Source: CAYUNT01 sp964446285 (lineage in GTDB: Bacteria; Sumerlaeota; Sumerlaeia; SLMS01; CAYUNT01). From it: a stretch of DNA of 60,846 nt. The notes under the pieces were generated by a model. That model saw only the letters and a program-made list of their open reading frames with translations. It searched no databases and was not told the DNA's origin. Positions 43,998 through 52,410 of the stretch are shown one piece after another. Position 1 is the first letter of the stretch, and every line of letters begins with the position of its first letter. The position numbers were made by a program, and so were the translations under genes. The stretch covers positions 1-60,846 of the forward strand of contig CAYUNT010000004.1 in assembly GCA_964446285.1 (NCBI GenBank), written 5' to 3'.

Positions 43998-44903
43998 ATG
44001 AATTCGCAAAGCCGCCTCGGACCGATCCTCCTCCACGCGATTTTGTTCGTGTTGCTTGCGGTGTTCGTTCTGCCGTTTTTCTGGGTGCTCGAAACCGCCT
44101 TCAAGCCCGATACGCAAATCATCACGCTGCCGCCCAAATGGATCCCGGTCGCGATGTCGCCCGAAACCTACGCGGCGCGCGAGAAAGCAGGCGAACTGGG
44201 GCCAGTCGAGGCGCGCTATGGATTCGCGCCCACGCTTTTCCATTTCCGGCGCGTCTTTGCCGAGTATCCATTTTTCCGCTGGGTGTGGAACACGCTCGTG
44301 ATCGTGGTGCTTTCGACGGCGGGATCGCTGATCTCATGCACGATGGCGGCCTATGCCTTCGCGCGGCTGCGATGGCCCGACCGCAAATTGATTTTCGCCA
44401 TCCTTCTCGGGACGATGATGCTGCCGTTCCAGGTGACGCTCATTCCGCTGTTTGTGTTATTCAAGCACTTGGGGTGGGTGGATACGCCGCTGCCCTTGAT
44501 TGTGCCCGCGTATTTCGGGGCGGCATTTTTCGTCTTTTTGCTGCGTCAGTTTTTCGCCACTCTGCCCGGGGAATTGCTCGAAGCGGCGCGCATCGACGGC
44601 GCAGGCGAGTGGTTCATCCTCACTCGCATCGTCGTGCCGCTCTCCAAGCCCGCCATGCTTACCGTGGCTGTGTTTTCCGCCATGTGGGCCTGGAACGACT
44701 TCCTCGGGCCGTTGATTTACCTTTCGAGCGAGGAGCAGAAGACGCTGGCGCTTGGCTTGCAGGCGATGGTCAGCCAATACGGGACCGAGTGGGGGATGTT
44801 CATGGCGGCGGCGACGGTGATGATCCTTCCGATTCTGTTGCTGTTCTTCTTCGCCCAGCGTTATTTTATCGAAGGCATCGCCCTGACGGGCCTCAAGGGC
44901 TGA
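43998..44903 (+). CDS. MalG-type sugar ABC transporter permease (301 aa)
   Basis: Second membrane subunit of a carbohydrate importer (CUT1 family). Six helices starting at residue 10, the TAFKPDTQIITLPPKW segment after the first helix, and the EAA motif EAARIDGAGEWFILTRIVVPLSKPA near residue 195, which contacts the ATPase. The C-terminus ends FFFAQRYFIEGIALTGLKG, typical of MalG. It pairs with the SBP-MalF fusion upstream, although a repeat-filled gap separates them. A shared MsmK/UgpC-type ATPase must be supplied from elsewhere. Confidence 0.92.
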   Translation: MNSQSRLGPILLHAILFVLLAVFVLPFFWVLETAFKPDTQIITLPPKWIPVAMSPETYAAREKAGELGPVEARYGFAPTLFHFRRVFAEYPFFRWVWNTLVIVVLSTAGSLISCTMAAYAFARLRWPDRKLIFAILLGTMMLPFQVTLIPLFVLFKHLGWVDTPLPLIVPAYFGAAFFVFLLRQFFATLPGELLEAARIDGAGEWFILTRIVVPLSKPAMLTVAVFSAMWAWNDFLGPLIYLSSEEQKTLALGLQAMVSQYGTEWGMFMAAATVMILPILLLFFFAQRYFIEGIALTGLKG

Positions 44904-44907
44904 CCGC

Positions 44908-44950
44908 TCTTTTGTCTTTATTTATTTCGTTCTTTTCGTATTTTTCGTGG
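44908..44950 (+). repeat. TTCGTNNTT nine-base repeat
   Basis: T-rich nonamers (TTCGTTCTT, TTCGTATTT, TTCGTGGTA). The last one supplies the GTG start of the CCA-adding enzyme gene. Confidence 0.55.
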
Positions 44951-46347
44951 TAGAATCTTTTTCGATTCCCGATTTTTCCCCCCATTCCGCCGCCGAGCGG
45001 GCCGCGCTGGCGATTGTGCGCCGTCTGCGCGCCGCCGGGCACGAAGCGTATTGGGTGGGCGGGGCGGTGCGAAACCGTCTTCTGGACCTGCCCGCCGAGG
45101 ATGTGGACATTGCCACGAGCGCCGCCCCGGCGGATGTGGCCGCGTTGTTTGGCGAATCGCGTTTTGTCGGGGCAAAGTTCGGCGTGTGTTTGGTGTCGAT
45201 CGCGGAAGGCGAGGGGAAGGAAAGCGGCGAGGGCGGCGCCCCCCCCGTTTGCGAAGTCGCCACGTTCCGCCGCGAGGGGCCGTATTCGGATCATCGCCGC
45301 CCGGACAGTGTCGAACCCGGCACTCCCGCTGAAGACGCCCTGCGGCGCGATTTCACAGTGAACGCCCTCCTCCTCGATCCGCTCGACGGGCGGGTGATTG
45401 ACTATGTTGGCGGCCTCGCGGACCTGCGGGGCCGGCGGATTCGGTGCGTCGGCGCGCCCGATGACCGTTTCGCCGAAGACGCCTTGCGCGTGCTGCGGGC
45501 GGTGCGGTTTGCCGCCCGCCTCGCGTTCGAAATCGAACCCGGCACCTGGGACGCCCTGCGCCGCCACGCGCCTGATCTGCAACTGATTTCCGCCGAACGC
45601 CTCCGCGAAGAACTTGTCCGCATGATGTGCGGTCCGCACCCTGGCCGGGCGCTCGATCTGCTCTTCGACGCCGGCATCCTCGCCGTGATTCTGCCCGAGG
45701 TGGCGGCGATGCGCGATTGCCCGCACACGCCCGACTTCCATCCCGAGGGCGGCGTCTGGGAACACACAAAACTTTGCCTCGAACGCATGCCCGCTGCGCC
45801 GTCGCCGACGCTGGCGATGGCCGTTCTCCTGCATGACATTGGCAAACCCGCCACGATCGAGCGCCTCGCCGGAGGGAAGTTGCGGTTTCCGGGCCACGCG
45901 GGCGTGGGGGCGCGGATGGCCGAAGAGATTTGCCGCCGCCTGCGCTTTTCGAACGCCGAAATCGAGGCGATTGTGGCCATCGTCGGGCGGCACATGCACT
46001 TTGTGCAGATTCGCGAGATGCGTCCGGGCCGCCGCGCCCGGTTTCTGGCCGCGCCCACCATCGCCGACGATCTTGAAATGCACCGCATCGACTGCGAGGC
46101 GAGCCACGGCGACCTTTCAGTGTATCATTGGGTGCAGGGCGAACTCGAGGCGGCGCGCTCGGCGGGGCGGGCGGTTCTGCCGCCGCCGATGCTGAATGGC
46201 GAGGACCTGATCGCGATGGGCTACCGGCCCGGGCCGCTCTTTTCGGAGATTCTCGCCGCGCTTCCCGAGGCGCAGATCGAGGGGAAAATCGCCACCGCCG
46301 ACGAGGCCCGCCATTGGGTGCGCGCCACCTGGCCCCCCCAGTCCTGA
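44947..46347 (+). CDS. cca: CCA-adding tRNA nucleotidyltransferase (466 aa)
   Basis: Class II nucleotidyltransferase that builds or repairs the CCA end of tRNA; poly(A) polymerase cannot be wholly excluded. The N-terminal GGAVRNRLLDLPAEDVDIATSA holds the GG motif and the metal-binding DxD. DALRRDFTVNALL, EDALRVLRAVRFAARLAF and an HD domain (LLHDIGKPAT, GHAGVGARMA) follow. A Glu/Gly-rich loop (EGEGKESGEGGAPP) is inserted between strands. The frame opens with GTG at 44947 inside a repeat. It follows malG-type by 43 bases. Confidence 0.9.
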   Translation: MVESFSIPDFSPHSAAERAALAIVRRLRAAGHEAYWVGGAVRNRLLDLPAEDVDIATSAAPADVAALFGESRFVGAKFGVCLVSIAEGEGKESGEGGAPPVCEVATFRREGPYSDHRRPDSVEPGTPAEDALRRDFTVNALLLDPLDGRVIDYVGGLADLRGRRIRCVGAPDDRFAEDALRVLRAVRFAARLAFEIEPGTWDALRRHAPDLQLISAERLREELVRMMCGPHPGRALDLLFDAGILAVILPEVAAMRDCPHTPDFHPEGGVWEHTKLCLERMPAAPSPTLAMAVLLHDIGKPATIERLAGGKLRFPGHAGVGARMAEEICRRLRFSNAEIEAIVAIVGRHMHFVQIREMRPGRRARFLAAPTIADDLEMHRIDCEASHGDLSVYHWVQGELEAARSAGRAVLPPPMLNGEDLIAMGYRPGPLFSEILAALPEAQIEGKIATADEARHWVRATWPPQS

Positions 46348-46503
46348 TCGGCGGCGGCTCGGGCGCAGGCTTTGCTCGGGGCGAAAAATGGGTTGCGCTT
46401 GTGCCGCCCTTGTGATGTGTGGGAATAGGATAGAGGGCAGGACTGACCCGGAAACCATCCGCCTTGGCAGCGGAAACGGAATACATTTTCCTTCGTGCGC
46501 TTT

Positions 46504-47970
46504 ATGTCAAACGCCGGAGTTCAAACCCAAGCCCAGGAAAGCCTGGTGGGGCCGTCGTGGGTAACGCTGGTCTCGCTTTTGCAATGGCGGCGCCAGAAAT
46601 ACGCCATTCTGGGGCTTTCGCTTGTGGTGGACTTGATCCTGTTTGCCGCGGCGCTGTTCGCGGCCAACCTGATCTACTTCAAGATGCACGTTCCGGCCGA
46701 GAACTTCCTCATCTATAAAAAGTTGTTCTTCTATTACCTCGGGGCCAAAGCGCTCATTTTCTTCGTTTTCGGCCTCTATAACGACAGCGCTTTCGAGGTG
46801 CGGAGCACCACGCTGATGACGGTCGTCGAGGTGACGATTGTCGCCACGCTGCTCGAATTGTTCCTGATCGCCAGCATCATCCTCTATACCAACCCGCGGC
46901 TCTACAAGTTTTCGCGTTTCGCCCTCGTCTGGAAAGCGGGGCTGGAGATATTATTGATAGGCGCATGGCGTGTGGCGCTGATCCGCGCCATCGAGTCGCG
47001 CCAGTGGCTCCAGATGCGGACGCTGCTCGTGGGAATGGGCCGCCAGGGCGCGGACCTGATCGAAAAAATACGCAGAAATTCGCGCCGGCGTCTGATCGGC
47101 TATGTGGATTCCCGTCCAGCGGAAAAGTCCCCCGCGCAGGATATGCCGTGGCTGGGCGAACCGGATGAATGCGCGCGCATTTTGCAGGATTCGCGGGTGG
47201 ACGAGGTCATTATCGTGGGCGGCGCCCAGATGCGCGACCGCGTGCTGCGCGCCCTGTGCCACCTGAGCGTGAGCATCAAGGTTCTGCCACAAGGCCTCGA
47301 AATGCTCACCAGCCGCATGGACACGTGCGAAATCGGCGACGTGCCCCTGATTGAGATCAACAAATCAAATATCACCCTCTCGACCGTTGCGCTGAAGCGG
47401 GCGTTTGACATCGCGGCGGCCTCGCTGGGGCTGCTGTTCTTTTCGCCAATTCTCGGGTTCTTGTGGGCGCTTTACCGGGTTCGTTACGGTGGCGATTTGT
47501 TCTATTCGCAGCCTCGGATCGGGCGCGGCGGGCGGATTTTCACCATTCTGAAAATTCGCACCATGATTAAAGACGCCGAGAAGAAAACCGGCGCCGTCAT
47601 CAGCCACGGCCGCGATCCGCGAGTGCTCGGGGTGGGCTGGATTCTGCGCCGCACACACCTCGATGAATTGCCCCAGCTTATCAATATCCTGCGGGGCGAC
47701 ATGAGCTTGGTCGGTCCGCGGCCCGAACGCCCTGAACGCGCCGAAAAGTTCACGCAAGACAATCCTTCCTATAATTTGCGCCACATGGTCCGCCCCGGAC
47801 TGGCCGGACTGGCGCAGGTGAAGGCGAAATACGACACGCATTTTGAATACAAACTCTTCTACGATCTTTTGTATGCGTTCAATGTGTCGCTCCTGCTCGA
47901 CCTGAAAATCCTGTATTACACGCCCAAATACATTTTCGCGGAAATTTTCGGCGAGAAGAATCAGTATTGA
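46504..47970 (+). CDS. Polyprenyl-phosphate sugar-1-phosphate transferase, WcaJ-like (488 aa)
   Basis: Initiating enzyme for exopolysaccharide or capsule: transfers a sugar phosphate to undecaprenyl phosphate. Four N-terminal helices, a CoA-binding-like Rossmann domain (TLLVGMGRQGADLIEKI … DEVIIVGGAQMRDRVL), one further helix, then the bacterial sugar transferase domain: LKRAFDIAAASLGLLFFSP, FTILKIRTM, HLDELPQLINILRGDMSLVGPRPE. ATG 46504 is preferred to GTG 46495. The stop overlaps the TTG start of the following glycosyltransferase by four bases, so the two probably act on the same glycan. Confidence 0.93.
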   Translation: MSNAGVQTQAQESLVGPSWVTLVSLLQWRRQKYAILGLSLVVDLILFAAALFAANLIYFKMHVPAENFLIYKKLFFYYLGAKALIFFVFGLYNDSAFEVRSTTLMTVVEVTIVATLLELFLIASIILYTNPRLYKFSRFALVWKAGLEILLIGAWRVALIRAIESRQWLQMRTLLVGMGRQGADLIEKIRRNSRRRLIGYVDSRPAEKSPAQDMPWLGEPDECARILQDSRVDEVIIVGGAQMRDRVLRALCHLSVSIKVLPQGLEMLTSRMDTCEIGDVPLIEINKSNITLSTVALKRAFDIAAASLGLLFFSPILGFLWALYRVRYGGDLFYSQPRIGRGGRIFTILKIRTMIKDAEKKTGAVISHGRDPRVLGVGWILRRTHLDELPQLINILRGDMSLVGPRPERPERAEKFTQDNPSYNLRHMVRPGLAGLAQVKAKYDTHFEYKLFYDLLYAFNVSLLLDLKILYYTPKYIFAEIFGEKNQY

Positions 47971-49274
47971 GCGCCACAAATCGCAGCGAATTTTCCACCT
48001 GTATTGTCTATTATCACGATTTTTATGACCTCCACGCCGGAGGGGTCTTGAACTATGTGCGGTCGTTTGTCCGCCACGCCGGTCCCGGAGAGAAGTTCAT
48101 CTACTGGGGGCGGGGGCGAAAGGGCGGCGGCGCGCAGGAAAAAGAAAAGGAAATAAAAGACTCACCGCAGAGACGCAGAGACGCAAAGAGTGATGCTTAT
48201 CCAAACGTCCTGGCGCGCAATTACTGCGAATACGAACCGGTGCGGTTTGTTCCCGAGATGCTTCGCGTGGCCTGGCACGCCTGGCGTCATCGCCGCGAAA
48301 TCGAATCCGACGCCGATGCGCTGTTTTTCCAGACGAGCGAGGCGATGCTCCCTTGGGTGTTTGGGCGAAAACGAAAGCCCGCCGTCCTCATCATCCACGG
48401 TGGTAACGAAAACATCCACACCTTCCTCCCCTGGCCGTGGGTGCGTTTTTACCGGATGTGCGACCGACTGGCCATCGCGCGGGCGGATCGCGTGATCGTG
48501 GTCAGCCGCCAGTCAATCGACTACTACGCGCGCACGTATCCGCGCCACGCCACGAAAATGACGTTCCTGCCTACGTTTGCGGATGACTCGATTGTTCCGC
48601 GCGAATCGGCGGCGGAGGCGCGGCGGGCGCTTGGGATCGAAGGACCGCCCGATCGACGCGTGGCGTGTTTTATCGGGCGCCTGCATCCGCCCAAACGCCT
48701 CGATCTGGTGATCGACTCATTCGCGGCGGTTGTGCGCACAAAGGCAGCGGGAGGAGCGGGGGCAGGGGCAGCGGCGGAATTTCCGGATGCGCTCTTGTGC
48801 ATCGCGGGAGACGGCCCGTTGCTAGGCGAGGTGCGCCAGCGCATCGAGCGGCTCGGTCTGGGCGGCGAGGGGGGTGCGGCGGCGCCGGTGCGGCTCATGG
48901 GCGTGCTCGGACGGCGCGAGGTGGGGCTGCTGTTCCGCGCCTCGGACGCGAGTTTTATGCTGACCGATTGGGAGGGGACGCCGCTCAGCTTGCTCGAGAG
49001 CCTCGCCTGCGGAACGCCGGTCATCGGGTCGGACGTGGCCGATTTCCGCCATATCATCCAGACCGGGAAAAATGGATTCCTCGTGGACAACTCGAATTCC
49101 CCCGAGGCGATTGGCGGGCGCCTGGCGGAGATTTTCGCCGGCCGCAAGGTGTTTGCGCGCGAGGCCGCCCGCACGGGCGCGGAGTATCTGGCGTCTCGCG
49201 CCGCCCCGCGCGTTATGGAAGTAATTCGGAACGCGGCGGAAAATTACCACAAAGGCACAAAGACACAAAGATAA
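47967..49274 (+). CDS. Glycosyltransferase family 4 (435 aa)
   Basis: GT-B fold transferase. The N-terminal acceptor domain contains HAGGVLNYVRSFV. The donor half begins CFIGRLHPPKRLDLVIDSF, with CIAGDGPLLGEVRQ and the EX7E-type segment WEGTPLSLLESLACGTPVIGSD. It starts with TTG at 47967, overlapping the transferase stop (TTGA). Two stretches are repeat-derived: residues about 62-76 (EIKDSPQRRRDAKSD) from a CAGAGACGCAGAGACGC array, and the C-terminal YHKGTKTQR from an ACAAAGGC array. Likely adds a sugar in envelope polysaccharide synthesis in the cytoplasm. Confidence 0.88.
   Translation: MSATNRSEFSTCIVYYHDFYDLHAGGVLNYVRSFVRHAGPGEKFIYWGRGRKGGGAQEKEKEIKDSPQRRRDAKSDAYPNVLARNYCEYEPVRFVPEMLRVAWHAWRHRREIESDADALFFQTSEAMLPWVFGRKRKPAVLIIHGGNENIHTFLPWPWVRFYRMCDRLAIARADRVIVVSRQSIDYYARTYPRHATKMTFLPTFADDSIVPRESAAEARRALGIEGPPDRRVACFIGRLHPPKRLDLVIDSFAAVVRTKAAGGAGAGAAAEFPDALLCIAGDGPLLGEVRQRIERLGLGGEGGAAAPVRLMGVLGRREVGLLFRASDASFMLTDWEGTPLSLLESLACGTPVIGSDVADFRHIIQTGKNGFLVDNSNSPEAIGGRLAEIFAGRKVFAREAARTGAEYLASRAAPRVMEVIRNAAENYHKGTKTQR
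48157..48192 (+). repeat. CGCAGAGA-type short repeat inside the GT4 gene
   Basis: Repeats of CGCAGAGA / CGCAGAGACGCAAAG read in frame as part of the N-terminal domain. Confidence 0.65.
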
Positions 49275-49332
49275 TAAACTCCCGCTTTGCGGGGGAGGCG
49301 ATTTCTTTGTGCCTTCGTATCTTTTATCTTCC

Positions 49333-49359
49333 AAAATCGTCGCGTCTTGCGACGATTTT
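49333..49359. terminator. Bidirectional rho-independent terminator
   Basis: Perfect 11-bp stem AAAATCGTCGC / GCGACGATTTT with a five-base loop (GTCTT) and a T-run. It lies between the convergent GT4 and nitroreductase genes, so it can serve both strands. Confidence 0.8.
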
Positions 49360-49452
49360 TCCGTTCGTGGCCTTCGTGTGTCTTCGTGGATAAATCTTTC
49401 TTGGTTGCGGCTGCGCCGTGTTAAGGATAAATTTGCAGGTTCCGCAGCCAGC

Positions 49453-49962
49453 TCACATGCGCTCCCAGTGCAGCACCTCGTCGAGCGAGCGCTTGGGCGC
49501 GCGGGGAAACGATAGCGCCGACGCCGCAGGATACCCGAGCGGAATCATGCACAGGCATTCGAGTCCGTCTTGAATGTGGAGCGTCTCGCGCAGACGTTCG
49601 AGATTTTCCGGCATGTTGAACGCGACCCAGCACGATCCAATGCCATAGTTCCAGGCGGCCAGCGTAATGATCGCGGCGGCGGCGCTGCCGTCGTGGACGA
49701 TCCAGCGCGTGGATGGACGGAGCAGCACGACGATGCAAGCGGCCGCATCGGCGATAAACGGCCCGTATTTGCACAAGGTGGAAAGTGCCTTGAGCGTTTC
49801 GCGGCGCGTGACCACCACAAATTCCCAGGGCTGCTGATTGACGGCCGAGGGCGCCAGGCGGGCCGCGTTCACTATGGCCTCGAGTGTCTCGCGCGCAATC
49901 GGGCGGTTTTCATATTCGCGGATGCTTCGCCGCGTCTGGATCACTTCCATTGCATCGGTCAT
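49453..49962 (-). CDS. Nitroreductase-family FMN protein (169 aa)
   Basis: NAD(P)H-dependent flavin oxidoreductase of the nitroreductase fold. RRSIREYENRPI at residue 11 and APSAVNQQPWEFVVV are the FMN and dimer contacts, and GIGSCWVAFNMPENLERL and PLGYPA close the family pattern. AAGGAGG seven bases before ATG 49962 fixes the start; a longer open frame upstream is not coding-like. Substrate unknown; roles range from quinone to nitro-compound reduction. Confidence 0.9.
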   Translation of the reverse strand: MTDAMEVIQTRRSIREYENRPIARETLEAIVNAARLAPSAVNQQPWEFVVVTRRETLKALSTLCKYGPFIADAAACIVVLLRPSTRWIVHDGSAAAAIITLAAWNYGIGSCWVAFNMPENLERLRETLHIQDGLECLCMIPLGYPAASALSFPRAPKRSLDEVLHWERM

Positions 49963-50184
49963 GGCGCGTCCTCCTTGGACGGGGTGCGGGCTGCCCACCC
50001 AATGCCAAGCATGCACACCCGCCTGCGCGATGGGAAGAGAAATTCTGCTCAGCTCATGCGGGCGCGCAGAAGGCTGAAAATTGCCGTGTTCCTTGCGGAA
50101 AAACCAGGCGGATTTGGCTTGCGCGAGCGCGCGCATTTCGCTTATTGTTCGCCAGCGAGGGCAAGGAAGCAAGGAGGGGTGAAA
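49963..50184. other. Divergent intergenic region nitroreductase / OB-fold gene
   Basis: About 220 bases without a gene. It holds two strong ribosome binding sites, one per direction (CTCCTT at 49970-49975 on minus, AAGGAGG at 50171-50177 on plus). Confidence 0.45.
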
Positions 50185-50604
50185 ATGGGCGATTTGACTT
50201 TGCAAGAACGATGCCGCGAGGAAATGCGCCTGCTAGGATTCTGTGTGTCGGCGGCGCACCCGTTGATGCTTGTTTCCGCCGCCCTGCCCGAGGGCGTAGT
50301 GCCGGCCTCGCGAATGCGCCGTCATGCGGGGCGCCGGGCGCAAATGGCCGGGTGGGCGATCGCCGCCAAACTGATCCGCACGCGCAAGGACGGACGCGCG
50401 ATGAAGTTCCTCTCGTGCGAAGATTTGACGGGGACTTTCGAGGCGGTTTTGTTTCCCGAAGCCTACGAGCGCCTGGCGCCGCTCAGTCTCGGTCCGGGGC
50501 CGTATCTTTTCCGCGGACGCATCCAATGGGATCAGGGGTCTGTGTCGCTTGATGTCGAGGATCTGGAGATTCTCAAGACGGGTTTAATGGAGAGCGAAGA
50601 CTGA
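50185..50604 (+). CDS. Stand-alone DnaE C-terminal-like OB-fold protein (139 aa)
   Basis: Resembles only the C-terminal end of bacterial DNA polymerase III alpha/DnaE2. The segment REEMRLLGFCVSAAHPL matches the conserved …LGFxLSxHPL of DnaE. It is followed by an OB-fold (QMAGWAIAAKLIRTRKDGRAM, FLSCEDLTGTFEAVLFPEAYERL, YLFRGRIQWDQGSVSLDVEDL). No polymerase, PHP or fingers domains are present, and the neighbours are unrelated. AAGGAGG at 50171-50177, seven bases before ATG 50185, argues that this is an expressed gene rather than a fragment. It might bind single-stranded DNA or complement a DnaE lacking this end. Confidence 0.78.
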   Translation: MGDLTLQERCREEMRLLGFCVSAAHPLMLVSAALPEGVVPASRMRRHAGRRAQMAGWAIAAKLIRTRKDGRAMKFLSCEDLTGTFEAVLFPEAYERLAPLSLGPGPYLFRGRIQWDQGSVSLDVEDLEILKTGLMESED

Positions 50605-51225
50605 CTCGGTTCCGGTAATCATCCCCCCAATTACGCGCTCGACCCGCACAACGGGCGGCGCATTGCCACAATAAAAACCGAAAAAAGTTGTTTTCGCGAA
50701 AATTCTCGATTTAAATGGTTAAATTATGCTAAAAGGATTCAGCGATAATCCGAATTGTTAGGAATAGCCCCTATGGGAGCGCTCGGGGTTTCCCGCATTT
50801 TTTGGTTTTGAATGCAAATTGGCATTTTCGTTCTTGAATATGGGATGCGCCGTCAAGCAATTTCTCCTTTGGAGAAAGGTAGGCATTGGGGTGTGTCCCT
50901 CGAAGGATTACTTGCGCCCATGATGGTCCGAGCCGTTGATCCGTTCCGCCCGGCAATGCGCGAAGGCGTGGATTCGCTTTTGCTGATCTCGCAGAGCGTG
51001 CCGGGAGCCGTAAGTGTTGTGATTCGCTCGCTGAATCGCAGGGGGGGGCGCACTGTGGCGTCTCCGCCAGGAAAGAAGGGATTCAGCTTGCGATCTCCGG
51101 GAGATCAGAGCACGTAAACAGTTGCGGAGACTGCCCGGCAGTTTCCCGCCGGCCTTGAATGAAATTCCAGTTTTTCCGGCCGTTTTTCGAAACTGCGGAA
51201 TTGTTCCGCTTTGGTGTCTCACGCT
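50605..51225 (+). promoter_or_regulatory. Long leader region of the third PilT gene
   Basis: About 620 bases with no convincing gene. A candidate promoter is TTGTTT at 50688-50693 and TTAAAT at 50711-50716 (spacer 17) in an AT-rich stretch. A weak stem ending in TTTTTT lies near 50784-50812. A 101-codon frame at 50812-51117 has no recognisable motif and includes a run of eight G; I do not call it. Confidence 0.35.
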
Positions 51226-52344
51226 ATGGCCGCACTGCGACTCGACGACATGCTGCATGACATGGTTGGGCGCGGATCGTCCGACCTGTTTATCAAGGCG
51301 GGCGCTGCCCCCCACGTCCGCGTGGATGGCAACATCCAGCCGCTTGATTATGGAGATTTTTCCATCGAGGACGTTCAGGAACTCGCATACGGATTGATGA
51401 CCGAAGACCAGATCGCCAGTTTCGAGCGCACGCCAGAGATGGACTTGGCCATTGGCATCAGCGGCCTCGGGCGGTTTCGCATTAATGTGTTCCGACAGCG
51501 CGGAACGGTGGCGATGGTTTTCCGCCACATCACGCATCCGAATTTCACCTTCGAGGACCTGAACCTGCCGCCCGTGGTGCGCGACCTTTCGGAAAAGCGC
51601 CGCGGCCTGATCCTTGTTACAGGAACGACAGGATCGGGCAAATCGACCACGCTGGCGGCGATGATCAATCACATCAACTCGACGCGCCGCTGCCATATCG
51701 TCACGGTCGAGGACCCGATCGAGTTCCTGCACCAGGACAAAATGGCGCTCATCAGCCAGAGGGAAATCGGATTCGACACGAAGTCGTTCCAGGAGGCGCT
51801 CAAGCATGTGCTGCGCCAGGCGCCGGATGTGATTCTGATCGGGGAAATGCGCGACGTCGAGACCGTGCAAACAGCCGTGGCCGCCGCGCAGACGGGGCAC
51901 CTTGTCCTCTCGACGCTGCACACGATCGACGCCCAGCAAACCGTCGAGCGCATCATCAATTTCTTCCCGGCCTATTTGCACGCGCAAATTCGCATGGAAC
52001 TCGCGCTAGGGCTTCAGGGAGTCATCAGCCAGCGCCTTCTGCCTTTGTCCGCCGGCCAGGGGCGAATTCCCGCCATCGAAATTCTCATCAACACGCCTTT
52101 CATCCGGAAACTCATCCACGAGGGCAAGACGCTCGAACTCCTGCCGCAAATCGAGGATGGACGCCACTGGGGGATGCAGTCCTTTAACCAGTCGCTCTAC
52201 GAACTTGTGCGCTCGCGGAAAATCACTTATGAAGACGCCATGACCTACGCCACCAGCCCCGAAGAACTCAAGTTGCTCATCGAGGGCGTAACGTCCGGCA
52301 CGCGCCAGCAAGACGCCTACAAATCCCTGCGCCCGTCAAAATAG
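51226..52344 (+). CDS. PilT-family ATPase, third paralogue (372 aa)
   Basis: Pilus retraction-type ATPase without the Pro-rich extensions of the other two. DDMLHDMVGRGSSDLFIKAG opens the PAS-like domain. Walker A is GTTGSGKSTT near residue 135, then TVEDPIEFLHQDK, Walker B DVILIGEMRDVETV, HLVLSTLHTIDAQQTVERI, and TPFIRKLIHEGKTLEL near the C-terminus. ATG 51226 is chosen; TTG 51211 is in frame but has no ribosome binding site. It stands apart from the pilT/pilU pair at 27.7-30.4 kb and has its own long leader. Confidence 0.9.
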   Translation: MAALRLDDMLHDMVGRGSSDLFIKAGAAPHVRVDGNIQPLDYGDFSIEDVQELAYGLMTEDQIASFERTPEMDLAIGISGLGRFRINVFRQRGTVAMVFRHITHPNFTFEDLNLPPVVRDLSEKRRGLILVTGTTGSGKSTTLAAMINHINSTRRCHIVTVEDPIEFLHQDKMALISQREIGFDTKSFQEALKHVLRQAPDVILIGEMRDVETVQTAVAAAQTGHLVLSTLHTIDAQQTVERIINFFPAYLHAQIRMELALGLQGVISQRLLPLSAGQGRIPAIEILINTPFIRKLIHEGKTLELLPQIEDGRHWGMQSFNQSLYELVRSRKITYEDAMTYATSPEELKLLIEGVTSGTRQQDAYKSLRPSK

Positions 52345-52351
52345 GCTTTTT

Positions 52352-52400
52352 CTTCGTCTCTTTGTTTTTTCTCTGCGCTTCTCTGCGTCTCTCTGCGGTG
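52352..52400 (+). repeat. CTCTGCGTCTCTCTGCGG-type repeat
   Basis: T/C-rich repeat between the PilT stop and the convergent glycosidase stop. Confidence 0.6.
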
Positions 52401-52410
52401 AATTTTCTCC

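Noticed and set aside
50812..51117. 101-codon open frame before the third PilT gene
   Set aside because: No motif, no ribosome binding site, and a run of eight G; both strands are open by composition.
51226..51987. Long antisense frames opposite PilT genes
   Set aside because: Codon-mirror shadows of a strongly conserved ATPase; no family of their own.
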